DNA of 64,000 bases, taken from contig CM042011.1 of NCBI GenBank assembly GCA_023525715.1, positions 59,551,354-59,615,353 on the forward strand, in the 5' to 3' direction. A program made the translations under genes and the position numbers. The notes below the pieces were generated by a model. The model was not told the origin of the DNA. It did no database searches and saw only the letters and a program-made list of their open reading frames with translations. The DNA comes from Cichorium intybus (Eukaryota; Streptophyta; Magnoliopsida; Asterales; Asteraceae). Each line of letters opens with the position of its first letter. Position 1 is the first letter of the stretch. Positions 1-13,000 of the stretch are shown piece after piece.

Positions 1-818
1 TGATAAAACTAATTAGTTAAATAGAGTTTTCCCTTTACTACTCACGCATATTTTCATGTAGAAATATTAAATAATAATTCATTAGAGTTAAAAACTTTTT
101 ACTCATTTAAGGTAGTTCATTAATCTTTAATGTTAATGTATATTAACAATTTTACATATTTTAACTTACGAGCTGTTAAATTAAAATATTAAACCAAGTT
201 ATCTTTGTAATCTTTAATGTTATAGTATATTCTTTCATGACAACTCTTATTATTTTACAAATCAAATTATCGTTTTCTCATCTATTAAGACATAATGTTA
301 AAGAATAGTAATAATAACTAATATAAGTAACAATTGTGTAACATAAGTTATAAAGTCTTTGGAGATGTAATAGTTAATAACTTTCAGATGAAATATTTTG
401 AGGAACTTTTATATTAAAAAAATATTTCAATATAATTAACCAACAATAACTTTTTGTAACTAAAAACTCTTTACTTATGTTAATTCATTACCAATAAGTC
501 TAAAAAAATTCACAATAAAGATTCCATTTATATTATGAATTCCTTTTTTATTTTGACTATCATCTGAGATGAAATTTTCATATTGTTTATTTATTGTAAT
601 ACAAATTAACAAAATTTTTTATTTATTTTCTGATATTTTCAGAAAGAATATTTTGATATAAGATAATCTATTGATAATACATCGACCTTTTGATTTATTA
701 TATAAAATTGTTATTTCATAGTTGATGACAATAACTTAGATATTTTTTAACAAAATACATTTGTTATTATTTTAACCACATAATTTTGTTGCTGCGCAAC
801 GCGTGAGTATTCGCCTAG
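1..818 (+). mobile_element. Helitron-like element, 3' end
   Basis: This AT-rich stretch has no credible ORF. It ends in a GC-rich segment (about 791-818) that can fold as GCGC-AAC-GCG and finishes with CTAG followed by T. A 3' hairpin followed by CTRR is the classical Helitron terminus. The same terminus recurs in reverse orientation at 61996-62022 and, decayed, at 51925-51950. The paralogous segment near 33795 lacks this block, so the duplication boundary coincides with the CTAG end. The 5' end lies outside the window. The Helitron assignment is inference from the terminus only. Confidence 0.5.
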
Positions 819-2858
819 TATATATCTATAATGCTATCTAGTTCAATAACACTAGAAACTGTTCAAACTTTGTATAGAACTTAACGGTTAAATCTCTGAA
901 ATCTGTTCATATGTATGAGATTAGGTTAACTACCGATGTGAATTAAATAAAGAAAATGCTAAGAATGAGGCTATTCATTTACTTATATGTGAAAAATAAA
1001 TGAGATCCAACTAGCAAATTATATCTCGCATTTAGGTTTGTACATTGAAAATTCAATTGCTACAACAAACCAATTATTGCAACATTGAGTTTCGATAGAT
1101 ATTTTAGTTTTTACCTTTTAATCTTTAACGAATAAGTAAGCTTTAATTACATTGGAAGAAGCATATAAACTCAAGATATACCGAGCTGTCACTATAACGA
1201 AAAGTAGTAACCCATTTGGAAGGTTAAAGTTATAGGCGTGGAGGGGGGGAGGCAATTACTTAGCCATAGAGGTTTGGTTACCACCAGTGGCGAATCTAGA
1301 ATATAATATCACATGGTTCCCAAATCAAAGAAACCGAAAAAATTGAAAAATTGTGTATTAAGGTAGGTCTTAAAACATTTCCAAGATAGGTCCTAATTTT
1401 TTTTTCTATATAAAATTTAAATAGATTTTAAAAATTAGGTGGGTCCTAGGACCCACCTTGCTTGTGCCTACCTTCGCCCCTGGTTACCACTGCCCTCCAC
1501 CACGTTTCAAGTGCCACGTCAATATCAAACGCCGTTATCCCAAGAAGCCCCTCGCATACCACCGATTATAGTCGAGTGTGTTTTCTACAAGTAATTTGCA
1601 TGTCACTAGATGTATATATAACGAGTATCTCGTCATCATGGTTTAATTATACCTATCTATAAATGACAATTTTTATGTGAATATTTTGATACGCTAGCTT
1701 GTCTTTTTAAGGGTAATTCAATGTACGTTTCTATAGAATTTCTTTAGACAAACTACTTCTTTCCACTTTGTAACTGTAAAGTTGTGTTCCATAGCTACCA
1801 AGAAGGCAAGGAATTTCCTTTGTTTCACTTCATCTTTTTATGGCCCGAAAAGAGAATTTTACTTTCTTTAAACACTTCTATATTTTCACCATACGATCTC
1901 TTTCTTCTCTCATTTTCAGAAACATGGTTAAATTAATGTAGCCGTGGACCAAAATAAAGTTAAGATAACCAAAATATTTATTTCCGGAAAACATGCGATG
2001 CATGTAGGAGGGTGCGGACACAAGTTTTGGCAAACCAGAACACCTTTTTTTTGGTGCATGATAATACCTAATTAAGAAAAAAAGTCGTATATAGGTTGTG
2101 ACCAAGATGGGTTTAGTTGCTTTATGCAAGATTTTCTTCCTCACTAATTGTACTTGGTTTTTGCTTTTTAAATTAAAAGACGGATTCCTCGTTTGCTTTC
2201 TGGTTTCGTGCACAAAGTCATGTGCCGTATACTGATTATTGATTGATGAGGGTACATGAACTTACACGTGCTTTTGGGGAGGTTGGTACGAATCGTTGTA
2301 GAATAAAGTATTCAAGTGCCGAAGAACTTCTGATAATAAGATATTTTTCTTTCTCTGATTGAAATTCATATATAGTCGATAGACTGAAATCATTTTATGT
2401 AAAAAGCTTTGTTCTCATTTCCCACGTTACATTCCGTCACGGAATAACATTGATATTTGGTTTCGTATTGGGTATGCATGCCTACAAATATACTTCTTTT
2501 TTCAAATAAAAGTATATAATTCCATTTTTGTCTTAAACTACTTGTAACAACATCCACACAATGCATTCACTCTTTAAAATCTAATTTAACTTGATAGTTT
2601 GATAATTTGATATTTTAGGTTATTTTAATAGTCCGGTCCTTAAAAGGTACGGGATGTGCGACAATACAGTACCCGGAAAAAAATACGACCCCGATTTTAG
2701 CAAAATTATCTAGTAATTGTACAATATATATCACGTTAAGTGAAGTTTAATTAAAAACTTCCCATCTTTAAATGGCTAAGAGAGCTTGTTTATTTTCGTT
2801 TCACCGAAGTGACCCGCCTTCTGAAGCTATGAGGTGTCATAACAGAGAGAACGCCAGA

Positions 2859-2861
<3 letters not shown>

Positions 2862-2928
<67 letters not shown>
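2862..2928. repeat. (GA)n microsatellite
   Basis: An uninterrupted GA dinucleotide run of about 67 bp. It creates spurious Arg-Glu and Leu-Ser ORFs on the two strands. It sits in a block of about 330 bp that is absent from the paralogous site near 43635. Confidence 0.95.
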
Positions 2929-2929
<1 letters not shown>

Positions 2930-3010
2930 AGCGAATAAGACGAAGGTATTCGGCGTTCCTGGGTTGGCTTCCAATGAACGCGTGAGAACGAGCAAGCAGA
3001 GGAACGCAAT

Positions 3011-3035
3011 GGGGGGGGGGGGGGGGGGGGGGGGG
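3011..3035 (+). repeat. G25 homopolymer
   Basis: A run of 25 guanines, able in principle to form a G-quadruplex. Its length may be unreliable in the assembly. Confidence 0.9.
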
Positions 3036-3655
3036 TTGGCCGGGGTTCTAGATGGGTTTCGGCGCCAACTCAACAAGACGCACCCGCATCCTTCTCCTTA
3101 ACCCATAGCCTAATCTCGCCTCCTTCATTATCCTTTTTTTTTTTCTCATGCCGTCCCTTTCTTTTTCTTTTTTTCAGTTAACGTCAAGTTGAATTGCAAT
3201 TTGTATACTATTACTTTATTAGCCAGTTGTCATTAATGTAGCCCATTACAAACAATAGTATATTTAGCCCGTTATTTCAATTTAATTTATAGTATATTTA
3301 ACCCATTATTTCAAATTTAATTTTTGATTGTGAAGGGCAAGCAATTTTTAATGTCAAGTTGTGATCCAGAACCCCTATTTTCACATTAACATGATCGGCA
3401 ACATTAATTCATGCAATCGGCAACCCACAATTTGCATTTAAAATAACAAGGGTAAGTAATTAAAATTTGTAATTATGTTTCTATTTTGTTTGATTCCAAT
3501 TCACACTTAATTCCTAATTTGTTTTAGTCCAATAAGGTTATTGTTCGAGTCCAATCATATTATTGTTTGAGATTATATGATTTTCTGTGTTTCTCAATTC
3601 CAATTATTGATAAATGTTAATATTATATCAATATCATATATGATTTTCAGAAATT

Positions 3656-4984
3656 ATGTCTCCTAAGCCATTATTCGGTAGTGAAAAACATAAAAAGAGA
3701 GAAGAAAAATTAAGAAAGTCTCAAAGTGAGGCTCTAGATAGGTTTATCTAAAAAAACACATGTATCTTCTCACACTCAAAGAAGTGATCATATTAATGTT
3801 AATAATGCGGGTGCTTATAGATAGGGGTGACAATACTCGACACGACCCGCGACACGACACGAACCCGACACGAAAATAAACGGGTTTGGGTTGAGATTTT
3901 TGACCTGCCAACCCGCCAACCCGCCAATTATACGGGTCGTGTTCGGGTCATCAGTTGTGTTTGCGGGTTGACCTGCCAACCCGTTTATATATATTTTTTA
4001 TTTTTTATTTTTTATCTATAATAAAATATTAAAAAGAAATTGCTGAAATAAGTTTGCCCTAACACAATCATTTCCAGTTCCACTCTTCGTTTGACTGTTT
4101 GAGTTTGAGACAGACTTCGTCTTCCGTCTTCGTCCACTTGTACCCTTTCCTAATCATAAAACGTACACTTTTTATATGATATTTAAACTTAAAGTATCAA
4201 TCCACTTTTACTTTTGATATGATATTTAAACTTAAAGTATCAATTAAAGAGACTGCGTCTTCGGTCTTCGTTCATATTACTTTCTATTATACAAATAAAA
4301 ATATAAAATAAATATTAAAGTGCAAAAAGATGCCCTAACCTAATCATAAAACGTACACTTTTGATATGTTTAATAAACATATCCACTTCTAAAATAAAGT
4401 GTGGATGTGTTTACTCGTTTGTTTAATTTGCTTGGATATGTTTATTTTGCATCCATATGTTTAATTGGACATGGTTAGTTGTTTGGATTTTGTTAAATAG
4501 TTTTTCTCTAAAAAATTTCGGCTTAAAGATGTCATGACCCACGAACCCGTATATGACCTGCCAACCCGTTTATGACCCACGAACCCGAATCTGACCCGCC
4601 AACCCACCAACTCATATAATTAAACGGGTTACGTGGGTCGTGTTCGGGTTACATGCCAACCCGCCAACCCGCATATTTATATGGGTCGTGTTTGGGTTGT
4701 TCTTTCTGACCCGCCAACCCGCGACCCGCCAACCCGAACCCGACCCAATTGCCACCCCTACTTATAGATATCAAATTGACAAGGTTCATGTTGATATTGC
4801 TAATTGACGAAGAGCATGCTGATGATAGTAATGATGACATTAAAGATGCTAATTTTGTTATTGATGTTGATGATGTTGCTGGAGATCAAACTAATGAAAT
4901 TCATGTTGATATATTTCATCCAAGAACTTATGAGAGACTTGCTTCAGACATGATTAAAGGTTTGGTAGAGAAAGGTCCTCAAAG
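3656..4984 (+). pseudogene. Decayed hAT-related zinc-finger MYM1-like gene, copy 1
   Basis: The reading frame opens with MSPKPLFGSEKHKKR just after an intron-acceptor-like TTTTCAG. It continues after a break with an acidic stretch (about 4790-4900) and a segment reading DIFHPRTYERLASDMIKGLV (about 4905-4965). This start, acidic linker and D-P-R-x-(W/Y) ... L(V)EKGP pattern are typical of plant TTF-type / zinc finger MYM-type 1-like proteins derived from hAT transposases. A frameshift lies near 3751 and a hAT MITE interrupts the frame at 3823-4760. Only the N-terminal part exists; the zinc finger and catalytic parts are absent. The paralogue at 44141-44530 is broken in the same region, so the gene was probably dead before duplication. 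Confidence 0.5.
3823..4760. mobile_element. hAT-type MITE (938 bp)
   Basis: The ends are inverted: AGGGGTGACAA on the left and TTGCCACCCCTA on the right. The direct repeat CTTATAGAT flanks both sides (3814-3822 and 4761-4769), consistent with an 8-bp hAT duplication plus one chance match. The paralogous segment near 44300 has a single, uninterrupted version of the site. The interior is rich in short CGGGTT / AACCCG motifs on both strands near the ends, giving strong foldback potential. It has no coding capacity. Confidence 0.8.
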
Positions 4985-5300
4985 TGTAACGTCTCAAATT
5001 TCACAACCAAAATTTTCACTTTTAAAATAAAGTTTACATATCAAAACCATGTAAAGTATCATAAAAACCCACTTGTTCAAAGCCAAATAACAACATCCCA
5101 AAACTCATAGTATAAAAATCTAGAGTGATAAGTAAATAACAGCGGAAGTTTGAAAATATGATGTCAGATGCGAGTATATTCAAGTCGCGCCCTTCCCATC
5201 ATTCACAAAAGTACCTGAAAAACATTTAACTTGAGAGAGTAAGCATAAAGTTTAGTTAGTTCTCCAAAATATCACACGTCCCATCACATAACAAGCATAC
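4985..5300 (-). mobile_element. Fragment of an old gypsy LTR (left part)
   Basis: The block begins TGTAACGTCTCAAATTTC and matches the start of the LTR at 44535. It is cut at 5300 by the chromovirus. The sequence after the second CATAC copy (27894 onward) is the displaced continuation. It is non-coding. Confidence 0.6.
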
Positions 5301-5889
5301 TGTAACACCCGGCTTTTTAAACAAAAACACCCCTGAAAAAATTTTCATTTAAAACACAGGTTTCAATACATAAAACCATAACAAGGGGTATATTTTAATA
5401 AAAATGGGTACAAGTGTATCAAGGAGAGTATAAAATACCGTAGTCTCCTTTAAAGCCGGGCTGCTACTAACAGCATCTAAGAGTCCTACTTCACGAGTCA
5501 CGGACTCTATCTTGTCCCCTACCAGTATCATGCTAACCTGCAGGGACAGTAACAAACGGTATGAGCTACAAAGCTCAGTGAGTAATCAAATCTACAAATA
5601 ACACGTATTAAATACAATCATGTATTTGTCTGGATATCGAATCCAAACTCCTAGCCTTACTGGCTGACCGAATATCTCTTAGGATTTCACATCCTAAATT
5701 ATAGTCTTACAGACTATAACATAATAACCTGCATTTATCAATCCACGTCAGTTATTTGCACGTATAATCATATACAACTATTTCTGTCCCATATCTCTTA
5801 GTCACATCGGACTGCATCATGTATCATGGCTAACAGCCGCACCCTGTGTCATAGCTATTTAAGCTGCTCCAAAACATTACCAATATACA

Positions 5890-6340
5890 ATTCATAGCCC
5901 ACAGGCTGCACCAGCTGGGTTTGATAACCCGATATCATAGCCAAAAGGCCGCACCATGTACCTGTAGCAAAATCATAGCCAAACAGGCTGCACCATGTAC
6001 CTGTAACAAAATCATAGCCAAACAGGCTGCACCATGTACCTGTAACAAAATCATAGCCAAACAGGCTGCACCAAATATCATAGCCCGAAGGCCGCATCGG
6101 AGACATAGCCCGAAGGCCGCACCGGAGTCCTCGCCCGAAGGCCACATCGGAGACATAGCCCGAAGGCCGCACCGGGATCATAGCCAACAGGCCGCATCAA
6201 ATCATAGCCCGAAGGCCGCATCGGAGACATAGCCCGAAGGCCGCACCGGTTGGATATACAATCCAGAAATCATAGCCATATAGGCCGCACCCATTGGATG
6301 TAAAAATCCAGAAATCATTGCCCGTAGGCCGCACCCATTG
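5890..6340. repeat. Tandem repeats inside the chromovirus LTR
   Basis: Three consecutive copies of a 39-bp unit (CACCATGTACCTGTARC... to ...ACAGGCTG) span about 5952-6070. They are followed by five or more diverged units built on ATAGCCCGAAGGCCGCA and then longer degenerate units. Because 39 is divisible by three, the block stays open in several frames on both strands, yielding a repeated 13-residue pattern. There is no sign that it is translated for a purpose. The same block recurs at 17730-18110 and 25918-26368. Confidence 0.85.
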
Positions 6341-7508
6341 GATATAAAATCCAGAATTAGTTATGGCTCACAGATTAGCCGCTATTGCCTAGACTCACGG
6401 TTCCGTTCTTGTCGTCGCAATGACTCACGGCTTATCTGGTCTTGTCTCTTCAAACGTATCTTTTTCGTCCCACAATCAGTTTCAACCTGTAACAACTCAA
6501 TCATCATATATCACATATGGTATCAGTGAGATTACTCACCTGGATGCTAGCTGCATTAAATTCCCGGTTGTTTCTTGCCTTTACGTGCACCACAACCATT
6601 TTGTCCCATACCTATTTATCCATTTATATACCAAATGACAATAGGTTAATGATCATCTACATTGACTCTAATACACTAGAGTTCAATACAATATCATTAC
6701 AAACAATGCCTAGTTAATAAACTTTCCGTTTACTAACTTTTTATGAATTTTACTATTCACCGAGGCATTGGAATCGATCTACAGTGCCCCCGAGGGGTCG
6801 GAAACTCAATCTAAAAATTTTCCCAAACTTTTCAGACCATAACGAGCCTATGGTCCAAATTTGAGCTAAAACGGACAAGCCAAGCAAAAGTTAGCATTTC
6901 AAAGTCCCTGCCTGAGGGGCGCACCCCGCCCAGACATGGGCGCACTGCGCCTGGGCGCACCCCGCCAGGGGTTTGGGCGCACCGCGCCTATCGCCTGTAG
7001 GTGTCTCCTGTCCAGCCGCGATTTATGCACTGTAGCAAGCAGTTTTGGTCCATTAAGTCCTTAATCAGGTCCTTAATCGATTGGGGTTTGTTCTAGGACT
7101 AAAACCTTATACTTTAACAAGGTTTTCAGCCATCCAAAACAACCAAATCAATCAAAATGAAGAATTAGGGTTCTTAGTTCTAACAACCCCAAAACTTCAA
7201 ATTCATCACTAATAACAACCTACTTCCATTTTCTTGAGTTAAGTCCTTTCTAGCATGACTCAATGGAAGTAATAAACCAATTAAACCACATAATCACAAC
7301 TGAAATGTACAAATTTCAGTTTCTATAAAACCAAACCAAAAATACCTCAAGAACTTGGTTAAAACTAACCTTAATTGCTTGGAAATCACCCATTCCAACA
7401 ATTGTTCCTAGTTCTTGCTTCAATTTCATGATCTCCTGCAGAAATCGCACTCTCCTTGCTCCTCCCGTTGCTGCACATTGAGTTAGTCAAAGAGAGAGTC
7501 AACTCTCT

Positions 7509-7518
7509 TATATTTATA
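7509..7518 (-). promoter_or_regulatory. Chromovirus LTR TATA box
   Basis: The minus strand reads TATAAATATAAGAG about 335 nt inside the LTR's own 5' end. This places the start site early and leaves a repeat-rich R-U5 of about 2.1 kb. Copies occur near 19287-19296 and 27544-27553. No transcript evidence is available here. Confidence 0.45.
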
Positions 7519-7853
7519 CTCCAAAATTTTACATTTTTGGTCCTAAAGTTCTATTTCTTGAACTTTGTCCACCAAATCAAGTTTTATTACAATAAAACTT
7601 CCATTTCTTACATTTTGGCCACAACCAACAATATTTTTACATAATTGGTCGTTGACTTGGTCAAATGACCAAAATACCCTTTTTCGGTAAAACGACCAAA
7701 AATCAGTTTTTATAACATTTTAAGTCCAAAACTCAAAATATTATTTCAAACCAAATACTTTTCTATCCAAAAGACCATTTTACCCTTCCAAGGTAAAATG
7801 ACCAATTTACCCTTTTATTATAATTATATAATAAAGCGTGTCTTGGCGTTACA

Positions 7854-7870
7854 AATTCTCCCCTCCTTCA
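7854..7870 (-). promoter_or_regulatory. Chromovirus polypurine tract
   Basis: The minus strand reads GAAGGAGGGGAGAATT directly before the LTR that starts TGTAACGCC. This is the expected plus-strand primer site for reverse transcription. It is duplicated at 19632-19648. Confidence 0.85.
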
Positions 7871-7889
7871 AAAGATTTCGTCCCCGAAA

Positions 7890-7988
7890 TCATACTATCA
7901 AGCGAGGGTATTTCTTTCTCGTTTCGCTTTCGGTCTTCCACGTCATGTCGGAATCTATATGGTATTGCCTAAGCACTTAACCATACTA
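7890..7988 (-). pseudogene. C-terminal end of chromovirus integrase (chromodomain tail)
   Basis: On the minus strand the frame reads VLRQYHIDSDMTWKTESE, then RKKYPRLIV and a stop at 7890-7892. The W-x-x-E and R-K-x-Y-P pattern is the usual C-terminus of plant chromodomain integrases. Just upstream, across the Athila insertion (after 21765), the related frame reads ILDKKTSMVK and is offset by one base. The Athila element therefore sits within the chromodomain coding region. A second copy lies at 19668-19766. Confidence 0.65.
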
Positions 7989-7993
7989 GTCTT

Positions 7994-9982
7994 TGATAGT
8001 GTTTTATTTTTACAATAAAACACTATCATTTAAAGACTGTTTTATCGCATAAATATGCTCAGAGGCACACAAAAACTATATTATTGTGCAAAACAAAAGA
8101 ATCCAGAAACCGCCTTAAAACATGCAAAATGCTTCTTCATAACAGATATGGTTCAGACAGATCCGTCTAACCTACCTCATCTGTTAAAACCAAACAATTA
8201 CATTTTATAAAGAATGCATGTTTTCACAAAAAAGGCAAAAACTCACATTCCAACGGCAGCCCCTAATGCACACCACAGACTCCCAACAGTCTGGCGGTGA
8301 TAATAGATCTACTGTCGGGTCAATACTAACCCAAGCCAGCTATTTGTTTTCACACAGAAAACATCTCACAAATCACGGGGAAATCCTATTAAGATATCAT
8401 CAATTCTCTCAATAGAATTATGATTAATTTGTCTACCGTCCCCAGACATCCTCACAAAATTGCAAGCTAAACGAGAGAATATCTCATTTTTCATACACTG
8501 CACATCACAGCCCACTGCTGTGTTGCAGATGCAAATCTGCCAGAACTATGGTATTTTACCATAGGAAATCCTGATAAGCCCAACATCAAAACAGGCTTAT
8601 ATTAACAGGTGGCTGAACATGAATTACGATTCATGTTTAACTTGAACAGAGTTCTCCGGAGCTGCTGGTGTGAGGACAATAAGAGGGATTTGTGTGTTAA
8701 CATTTATGGTTTATTTTCAGAAACAAGAACCAAGAACTATAAAAGAACAAACCCGAGGAAGTGACGCTCAAAACCGAAGAGTAAAAAGGCGAAATACACA
8801 TAAAAATACAGCAATCGCGACTTGACCAGCCCTGTGTCGCGACGTGAAGAAAATCAAGACAGAAGACTAAAAAGCTACAGCAATCGCGCCGCGACAAAGG
8901 CCTTGGTCGCGACGCGAAGACATGTGACGCGACCACACCTACTCTTTGAACGCGAGACTACCAACAACCGCACTAGCCAGACCAGTGGCCGACCAAAAGC
9001 AACGATCGACGCATCCTCGCGCCGCGACGGCACCCTTGGTCGCGACGCGAGCACTGTGCTCAGTTGGTATAAATAGAGACCTTCTATGCACGGATTTAAA
9101 CACCAATTCACTCTATTTGTAATAAGGATACTCAAACACTCTCTATCAGTTAGAATAGCTTGAAACATCTCTTAGCTAGTTGTTTAGAATCAAAATATCA
9201 TCCCTCTCGGTGGTAATTCTTGTTGTAATTCAAGATAATTCGGAAGATAACCGCATCAAGTCACATGTCAAGGAACACCAAGACCATCTCTACGATCATC
9301 ACACGAATGGAAGGCTAATCTCTTCAGATTACTTCCGGTAATGTTATCCAACTCTTAGTATAGCATGTTTTTACTTTGATTCCGACAAGTGTTTTACTAT
9401 TGTAATTCTTAAACTCCTATCTCTTTGAATATAACTAGTGAATCATTTGTGTTTACTTCTACTTATTACCATATTCTCAAGACATAGTATTACCAACATA
9501 TTATTCGTGCCTATCTCACCTAAATAACGAGCTAAGACGGATAATCAGTTAATATACTTTGTGCCCAATTAATATGTTAAGAAGTTGTAACGTTACTATC
9601 ATCTAGATAAAACATAATATTGCTATACCATTGTTTGTGCCTAATCTACCTAATTGTTAGACAAAGACAAATAATTGATTCAACATATTATGTATTTACC
9701 TATGTAATAGTAACTGTCAGTAAACTGTAGTTATGTTAAAGTAATTATATCGGAATCATTGTAATAATACATGTGAAACTAATTGTTGATAACTAAACCG
9801 GAAGTAATTCTTTCTTTAATCTCAAGTTATAATCTCAATATTTTACCATCACCGTTAAAATTTTACTTTACAACTCATTACAAATTAACCACTAAATCCT
9901 TGGACTCGACCCCGCTTGCCCTATCTACATAGTAAAAGTGGGTTATAAATTGTTTTTGACGCGTGTGACGATAGCGTTGTCA
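7994..9982 (+). repeat. Athila 5' LTR
   Basis: A 1989-bp LTR with TG...CA ends. Its first 35 bases are a perfect 15-bp inverted repeat with a 5-base loop (7994-8028). A cluster of TCGCGAC-type motifs spans about 8815-9055, just upstream of the TATA box. Confidence 0.92.
9068..9076 (+). promoter_or_regulatory. Athila LTR TATA box
   Basis: TATAAATAG, about 910 nt before the LTR end, is preceded by seven CGCG-box blocks at 8815-9055 (VCGCGB is the CAMTA-type site). An identical copy sits at 20846-20854 in the right LTR. Confidence 0.65.
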
Positions 9983-9985
9983 AAA

Positions 9986-10003
9986 TGGCGCCGTTGCCGG
10001 GGA
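9986..10003 (+). promoter_or_regulatory. Athila primer-binding site (tRNA-Asp type)
   Basis: TGGCGCCGTTGCCGGGGA lies three bases after the LTR. It is complementary to the 3' end of plant tRNA-Asp, the primer described for Athila elements. Confidence 0.9.
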
Positions 10004-10072
10004 TTATGTGCGCTTAAGTTCTAAAGAGTTGTTTAAAGTTCAATTTTTACTTTTGTTTTTATTATCTTTCTT

Positions 10073-13000
10073 GTGCAAACTCACTTGTTTATGCATACAA
10101 GGCATAGTAGCAATAATTCACCACTCTTATTCAATCCGGAACCCGAAAGATCTCTTAGAAACAATCGAATTGCAAGACGTTTATTTAGAACAATGAATTT
10201 GGACGAAGTATTGGTAGAGGATGTTCCCGATGAATCACACATACAACCTCCACAAATGGGGCCGCAAAATCCCATACCACAAGCACATCCACCAAATCCT
10301 CCACAATACCGCAACAATGGCAATGGTGGTTATCAAGGAGATAACACCAATAATTGGAATGGCACGAACCGACACAACGGTGGTTTTCAAGAAGGTAATC
10401 ATTTTCAATACAATCCTCGTTATTTAGATCAACCAAATAGACATTCTGTAGCATCTCACTTTCAACCAGGTGATTATGATGATCCTTCACCTATAATATT
10501 TCCGCACGGAAACGAACATATTGTAGAAATTCGACCACAATTAATTGGGGTAATCCCACTTTTTCGTGGATATAAAAATGAGGATCCTTATAATCACTTG
10601 TATGAATTTCTTGCAATAGCAAATGCAAACACGCCAAGGGAAACCAATAGAGACACGTTTAAATTGCATTTGTTTCCATTTACCTTAAAAGAAAAAGCAA
10701 AATACTGGTTTACATCACTTGCGCCCGGAAGTATTAATACTTGGGACCAATTGAGAACCAACTTTTTACAAGAGTTTTACCCAGCTAGTAAAACCACAGA
10801 AATAAGAAAAGCCATACAAGATTTTACACAAAAACCTAACGAAGAATTCCATGATGCATTCGATCGTCTTAAAGAATTACTACGATCGTGTCCACATCAT
10901 GAATTCCCTCGTTGGCAACTTGTACGGTATTTCTTTGATGGGGTAGATAGCACGAACCAATCCATGATAAACGCTGCCTCAAGTGGTACATTTATGTTTC
11001 AAGACAGTGAGAATGCATGGAAATTTTTAGAACAATTAAGTAATGGCTCAAAAGCCAATTATTCCACAAGAAAACAAGAAATTCCAAATCAAACCGTTGC
11101 AACAATTGCACTCGATAAAACATGGAAAACTGGAGTAAAATCTGACATCATAGCTTTAAGTAAAAAAGTTGATTTATTACTTACAAGCCTTGGGAAAGAG
11201 AAGGGTGTTAATGTTTTGCAGGGGCAGAAATCGTGTGGAAACTGTGGAAATACTGGACACGTTGCACATAATTGCACAAAGACTCGGGAGGAACTCAATC
11301 ATTTAAATGGATATGGCCAACACCATAATCCACAAAGATCTTTCAGACCCAGCAATCAGGGTAATTTTAACAACAACAATCAGGGAAACTACCATAACAA
11401 CAATCAAGGGAATTTTAATAATAACAATCAGAGAGGACAATATCAAAACCAACATCAAAATCAGCAACGAACATTTCAACCCAACCACAACGGAAAAGAA
11501 GGAAGTACAAGCAGAAAGGAACCAGAAAATGAAGGAACCAAGTTAGACAAGATTATGGAATTCATCACTCAAACATACCAGAAGACCGACACCAACACCA
11601 AAACGATCGCTGCAATGGAGAAGCAAATAGCACAATTAGCCGAACAACTGGGGAAAAGAGAAGAAGGAAAATTCCCAAGCAACACGACTGTGAATCCGTC
11701 TCACAGTCAACGACCCGGAAAAGAACATCAAGTCAACCAAGTCATATCCTTACGAAGCGGGAAGAAAGTCGACAATCAGGTAAGTTCTCCTCCTAACTCA
11801 ACTTTAGAAGAAGAAAGTGACACCGAAGAAATATATAATGAAAAAGAGGAACTAGAAAAAATTTTAAAAGAAAAAGAAATAGAAATTGAAAAAAATAACA
11901 TCGCACCATATCCTTCAGCCCTTGAACCATCAACTTCTAAAGACACAAAACGGACTAAATCGGAAGACATGTGGGAAGTCTTTTCCCAAGTCAAAATCAA
12001 CATTCCTTTAGTCAAACTAATCAGAGAAGTCCCATCATACGCGAAATTTCTGAAAGACTTATGCATTCAGAAAAGAAAATTAAAATCGCGTCTCCCAAAG
12101 AAAGTTGACTTAACAGAACATGCAAGTTCTATAGTCTCCAACTCTCTTCCTCCTAAACTCAAGGACCCAGGAGCACCCTTAATCTCTGTCACCATAGGAA
12201 ACATCAACATAAAAAAGGCACTTTTAGACCTTGGAGCAAGTGTCAACATTCTTCCAGGGAATCTGTTTGATCAGTATGAATTAGGCAAGCTAGAACATAC
12301 TGATATCATTTTACAACTAGCTGACAAATCCACAAAAATCCCACGAGGAATGTTGACCGATGTTATAATCAAGGTGGATGAATTTTACTATCCAGTTGAC
12401 TTCTTGGTGCTTGATACTGAACATACTTATAAGGAAAGTCAAGCCTCAATTATTTTGGGACGACCATTTTTAGCAACAACAAACGCCCAAATTAATTGTA
12501 GAACAGGAGCAATGGATATCACCTTTGGAAATAGAAAACTCAGATTAAATGTTTTCAATACATTTAATAACTCATCAACGGAACATGAATGTTATCAAGT
12601 TGATGTAGTTGATGACTTAGTGCATCAAACTACACCAACCATCTTAAGATCTGACGAATTGGAGAGTTTCCTTAACAATACCAGGATTGAGGACAGGGAT
12701 ACGAAAGAAGTACACATGATAGAAGAAGTCTTTCAAACACAGCAATGGAAAACACCATGGATCCCCCAAGTGGAACAATTACCCACAAACTTTTCAGCAC
12801 CGCTAAAATCATCCTTTGAAGTACCACCGGTTTTAGAATTGAAAGCATTACCACAACATTTGAAATATTCATTCTTGGGACCTAACAAAACTTTACCTGT
12901 AATAATTTCTGCTGATTTGACAGGTGCTCAAGAAGAAATATTGTTAGAATTGTTGGTAAAATACAGGGAAGCTATTGGATGGACAATAGCAGATTTGAAG

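Larger units (their letters stand above)
819..5300. repeat. Segmental duplication, copy 1
   Basis: This block aligns by eye with 33795-44860 once the transposons in each copy are removed. Matching stretches are 820-1740 with 33800-34400, 1790-2470 with 36960-37620, and 2431-5290 with 43272-44850. The copies differ by many substitutions and small indels, so the duplication is not recent. Copy 1 alone carries the GA/G-tract block (2787-3130), the hAT MITE (3823-4760) and the chromovirus that interrupts it at 5301. Apart from the decayed zinc-finger gene, no gene is visible in it. Confidence 0.75.
5301..7853 (-). repeat. Chromovirus LTR A (left; 3' LTR of the minus element)
   Basis: A 2553-bp LTR with TG...CA ends. 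It contains a tandem-repeat block at about 5890-6330 and a minus-strand TATA-like box at 7509-7518. It is the template state for the partial copy at 17730-19631, which shares LTR A bases at essentially every site where A differs from LTR C. The small ORFs seen here, such as 5921-6232, are by-products of the tandem repeats. Confidence 0.92.

Noticed and set aside
2772..3101. ORFs across the GA and G tracts
   Set aside because: The peptides are Arg-Glu, Leu-Ser and poly-Gly runs from simple repeats on both strands; no domain or family resemblance.
5952..6070. CRISPR-like direct repeats
   Set aside because: Units are contiguous with no unique spacers, in a plant LTR.
5921..6232. ORF with a repeated CTCNKIIAKQAAP peptide as a possible repeat protein
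   Set aside because: The repeat unit is 39 bp and is open in several frames on both strands. It lies in an LTR and recurs in all three LTR copies.
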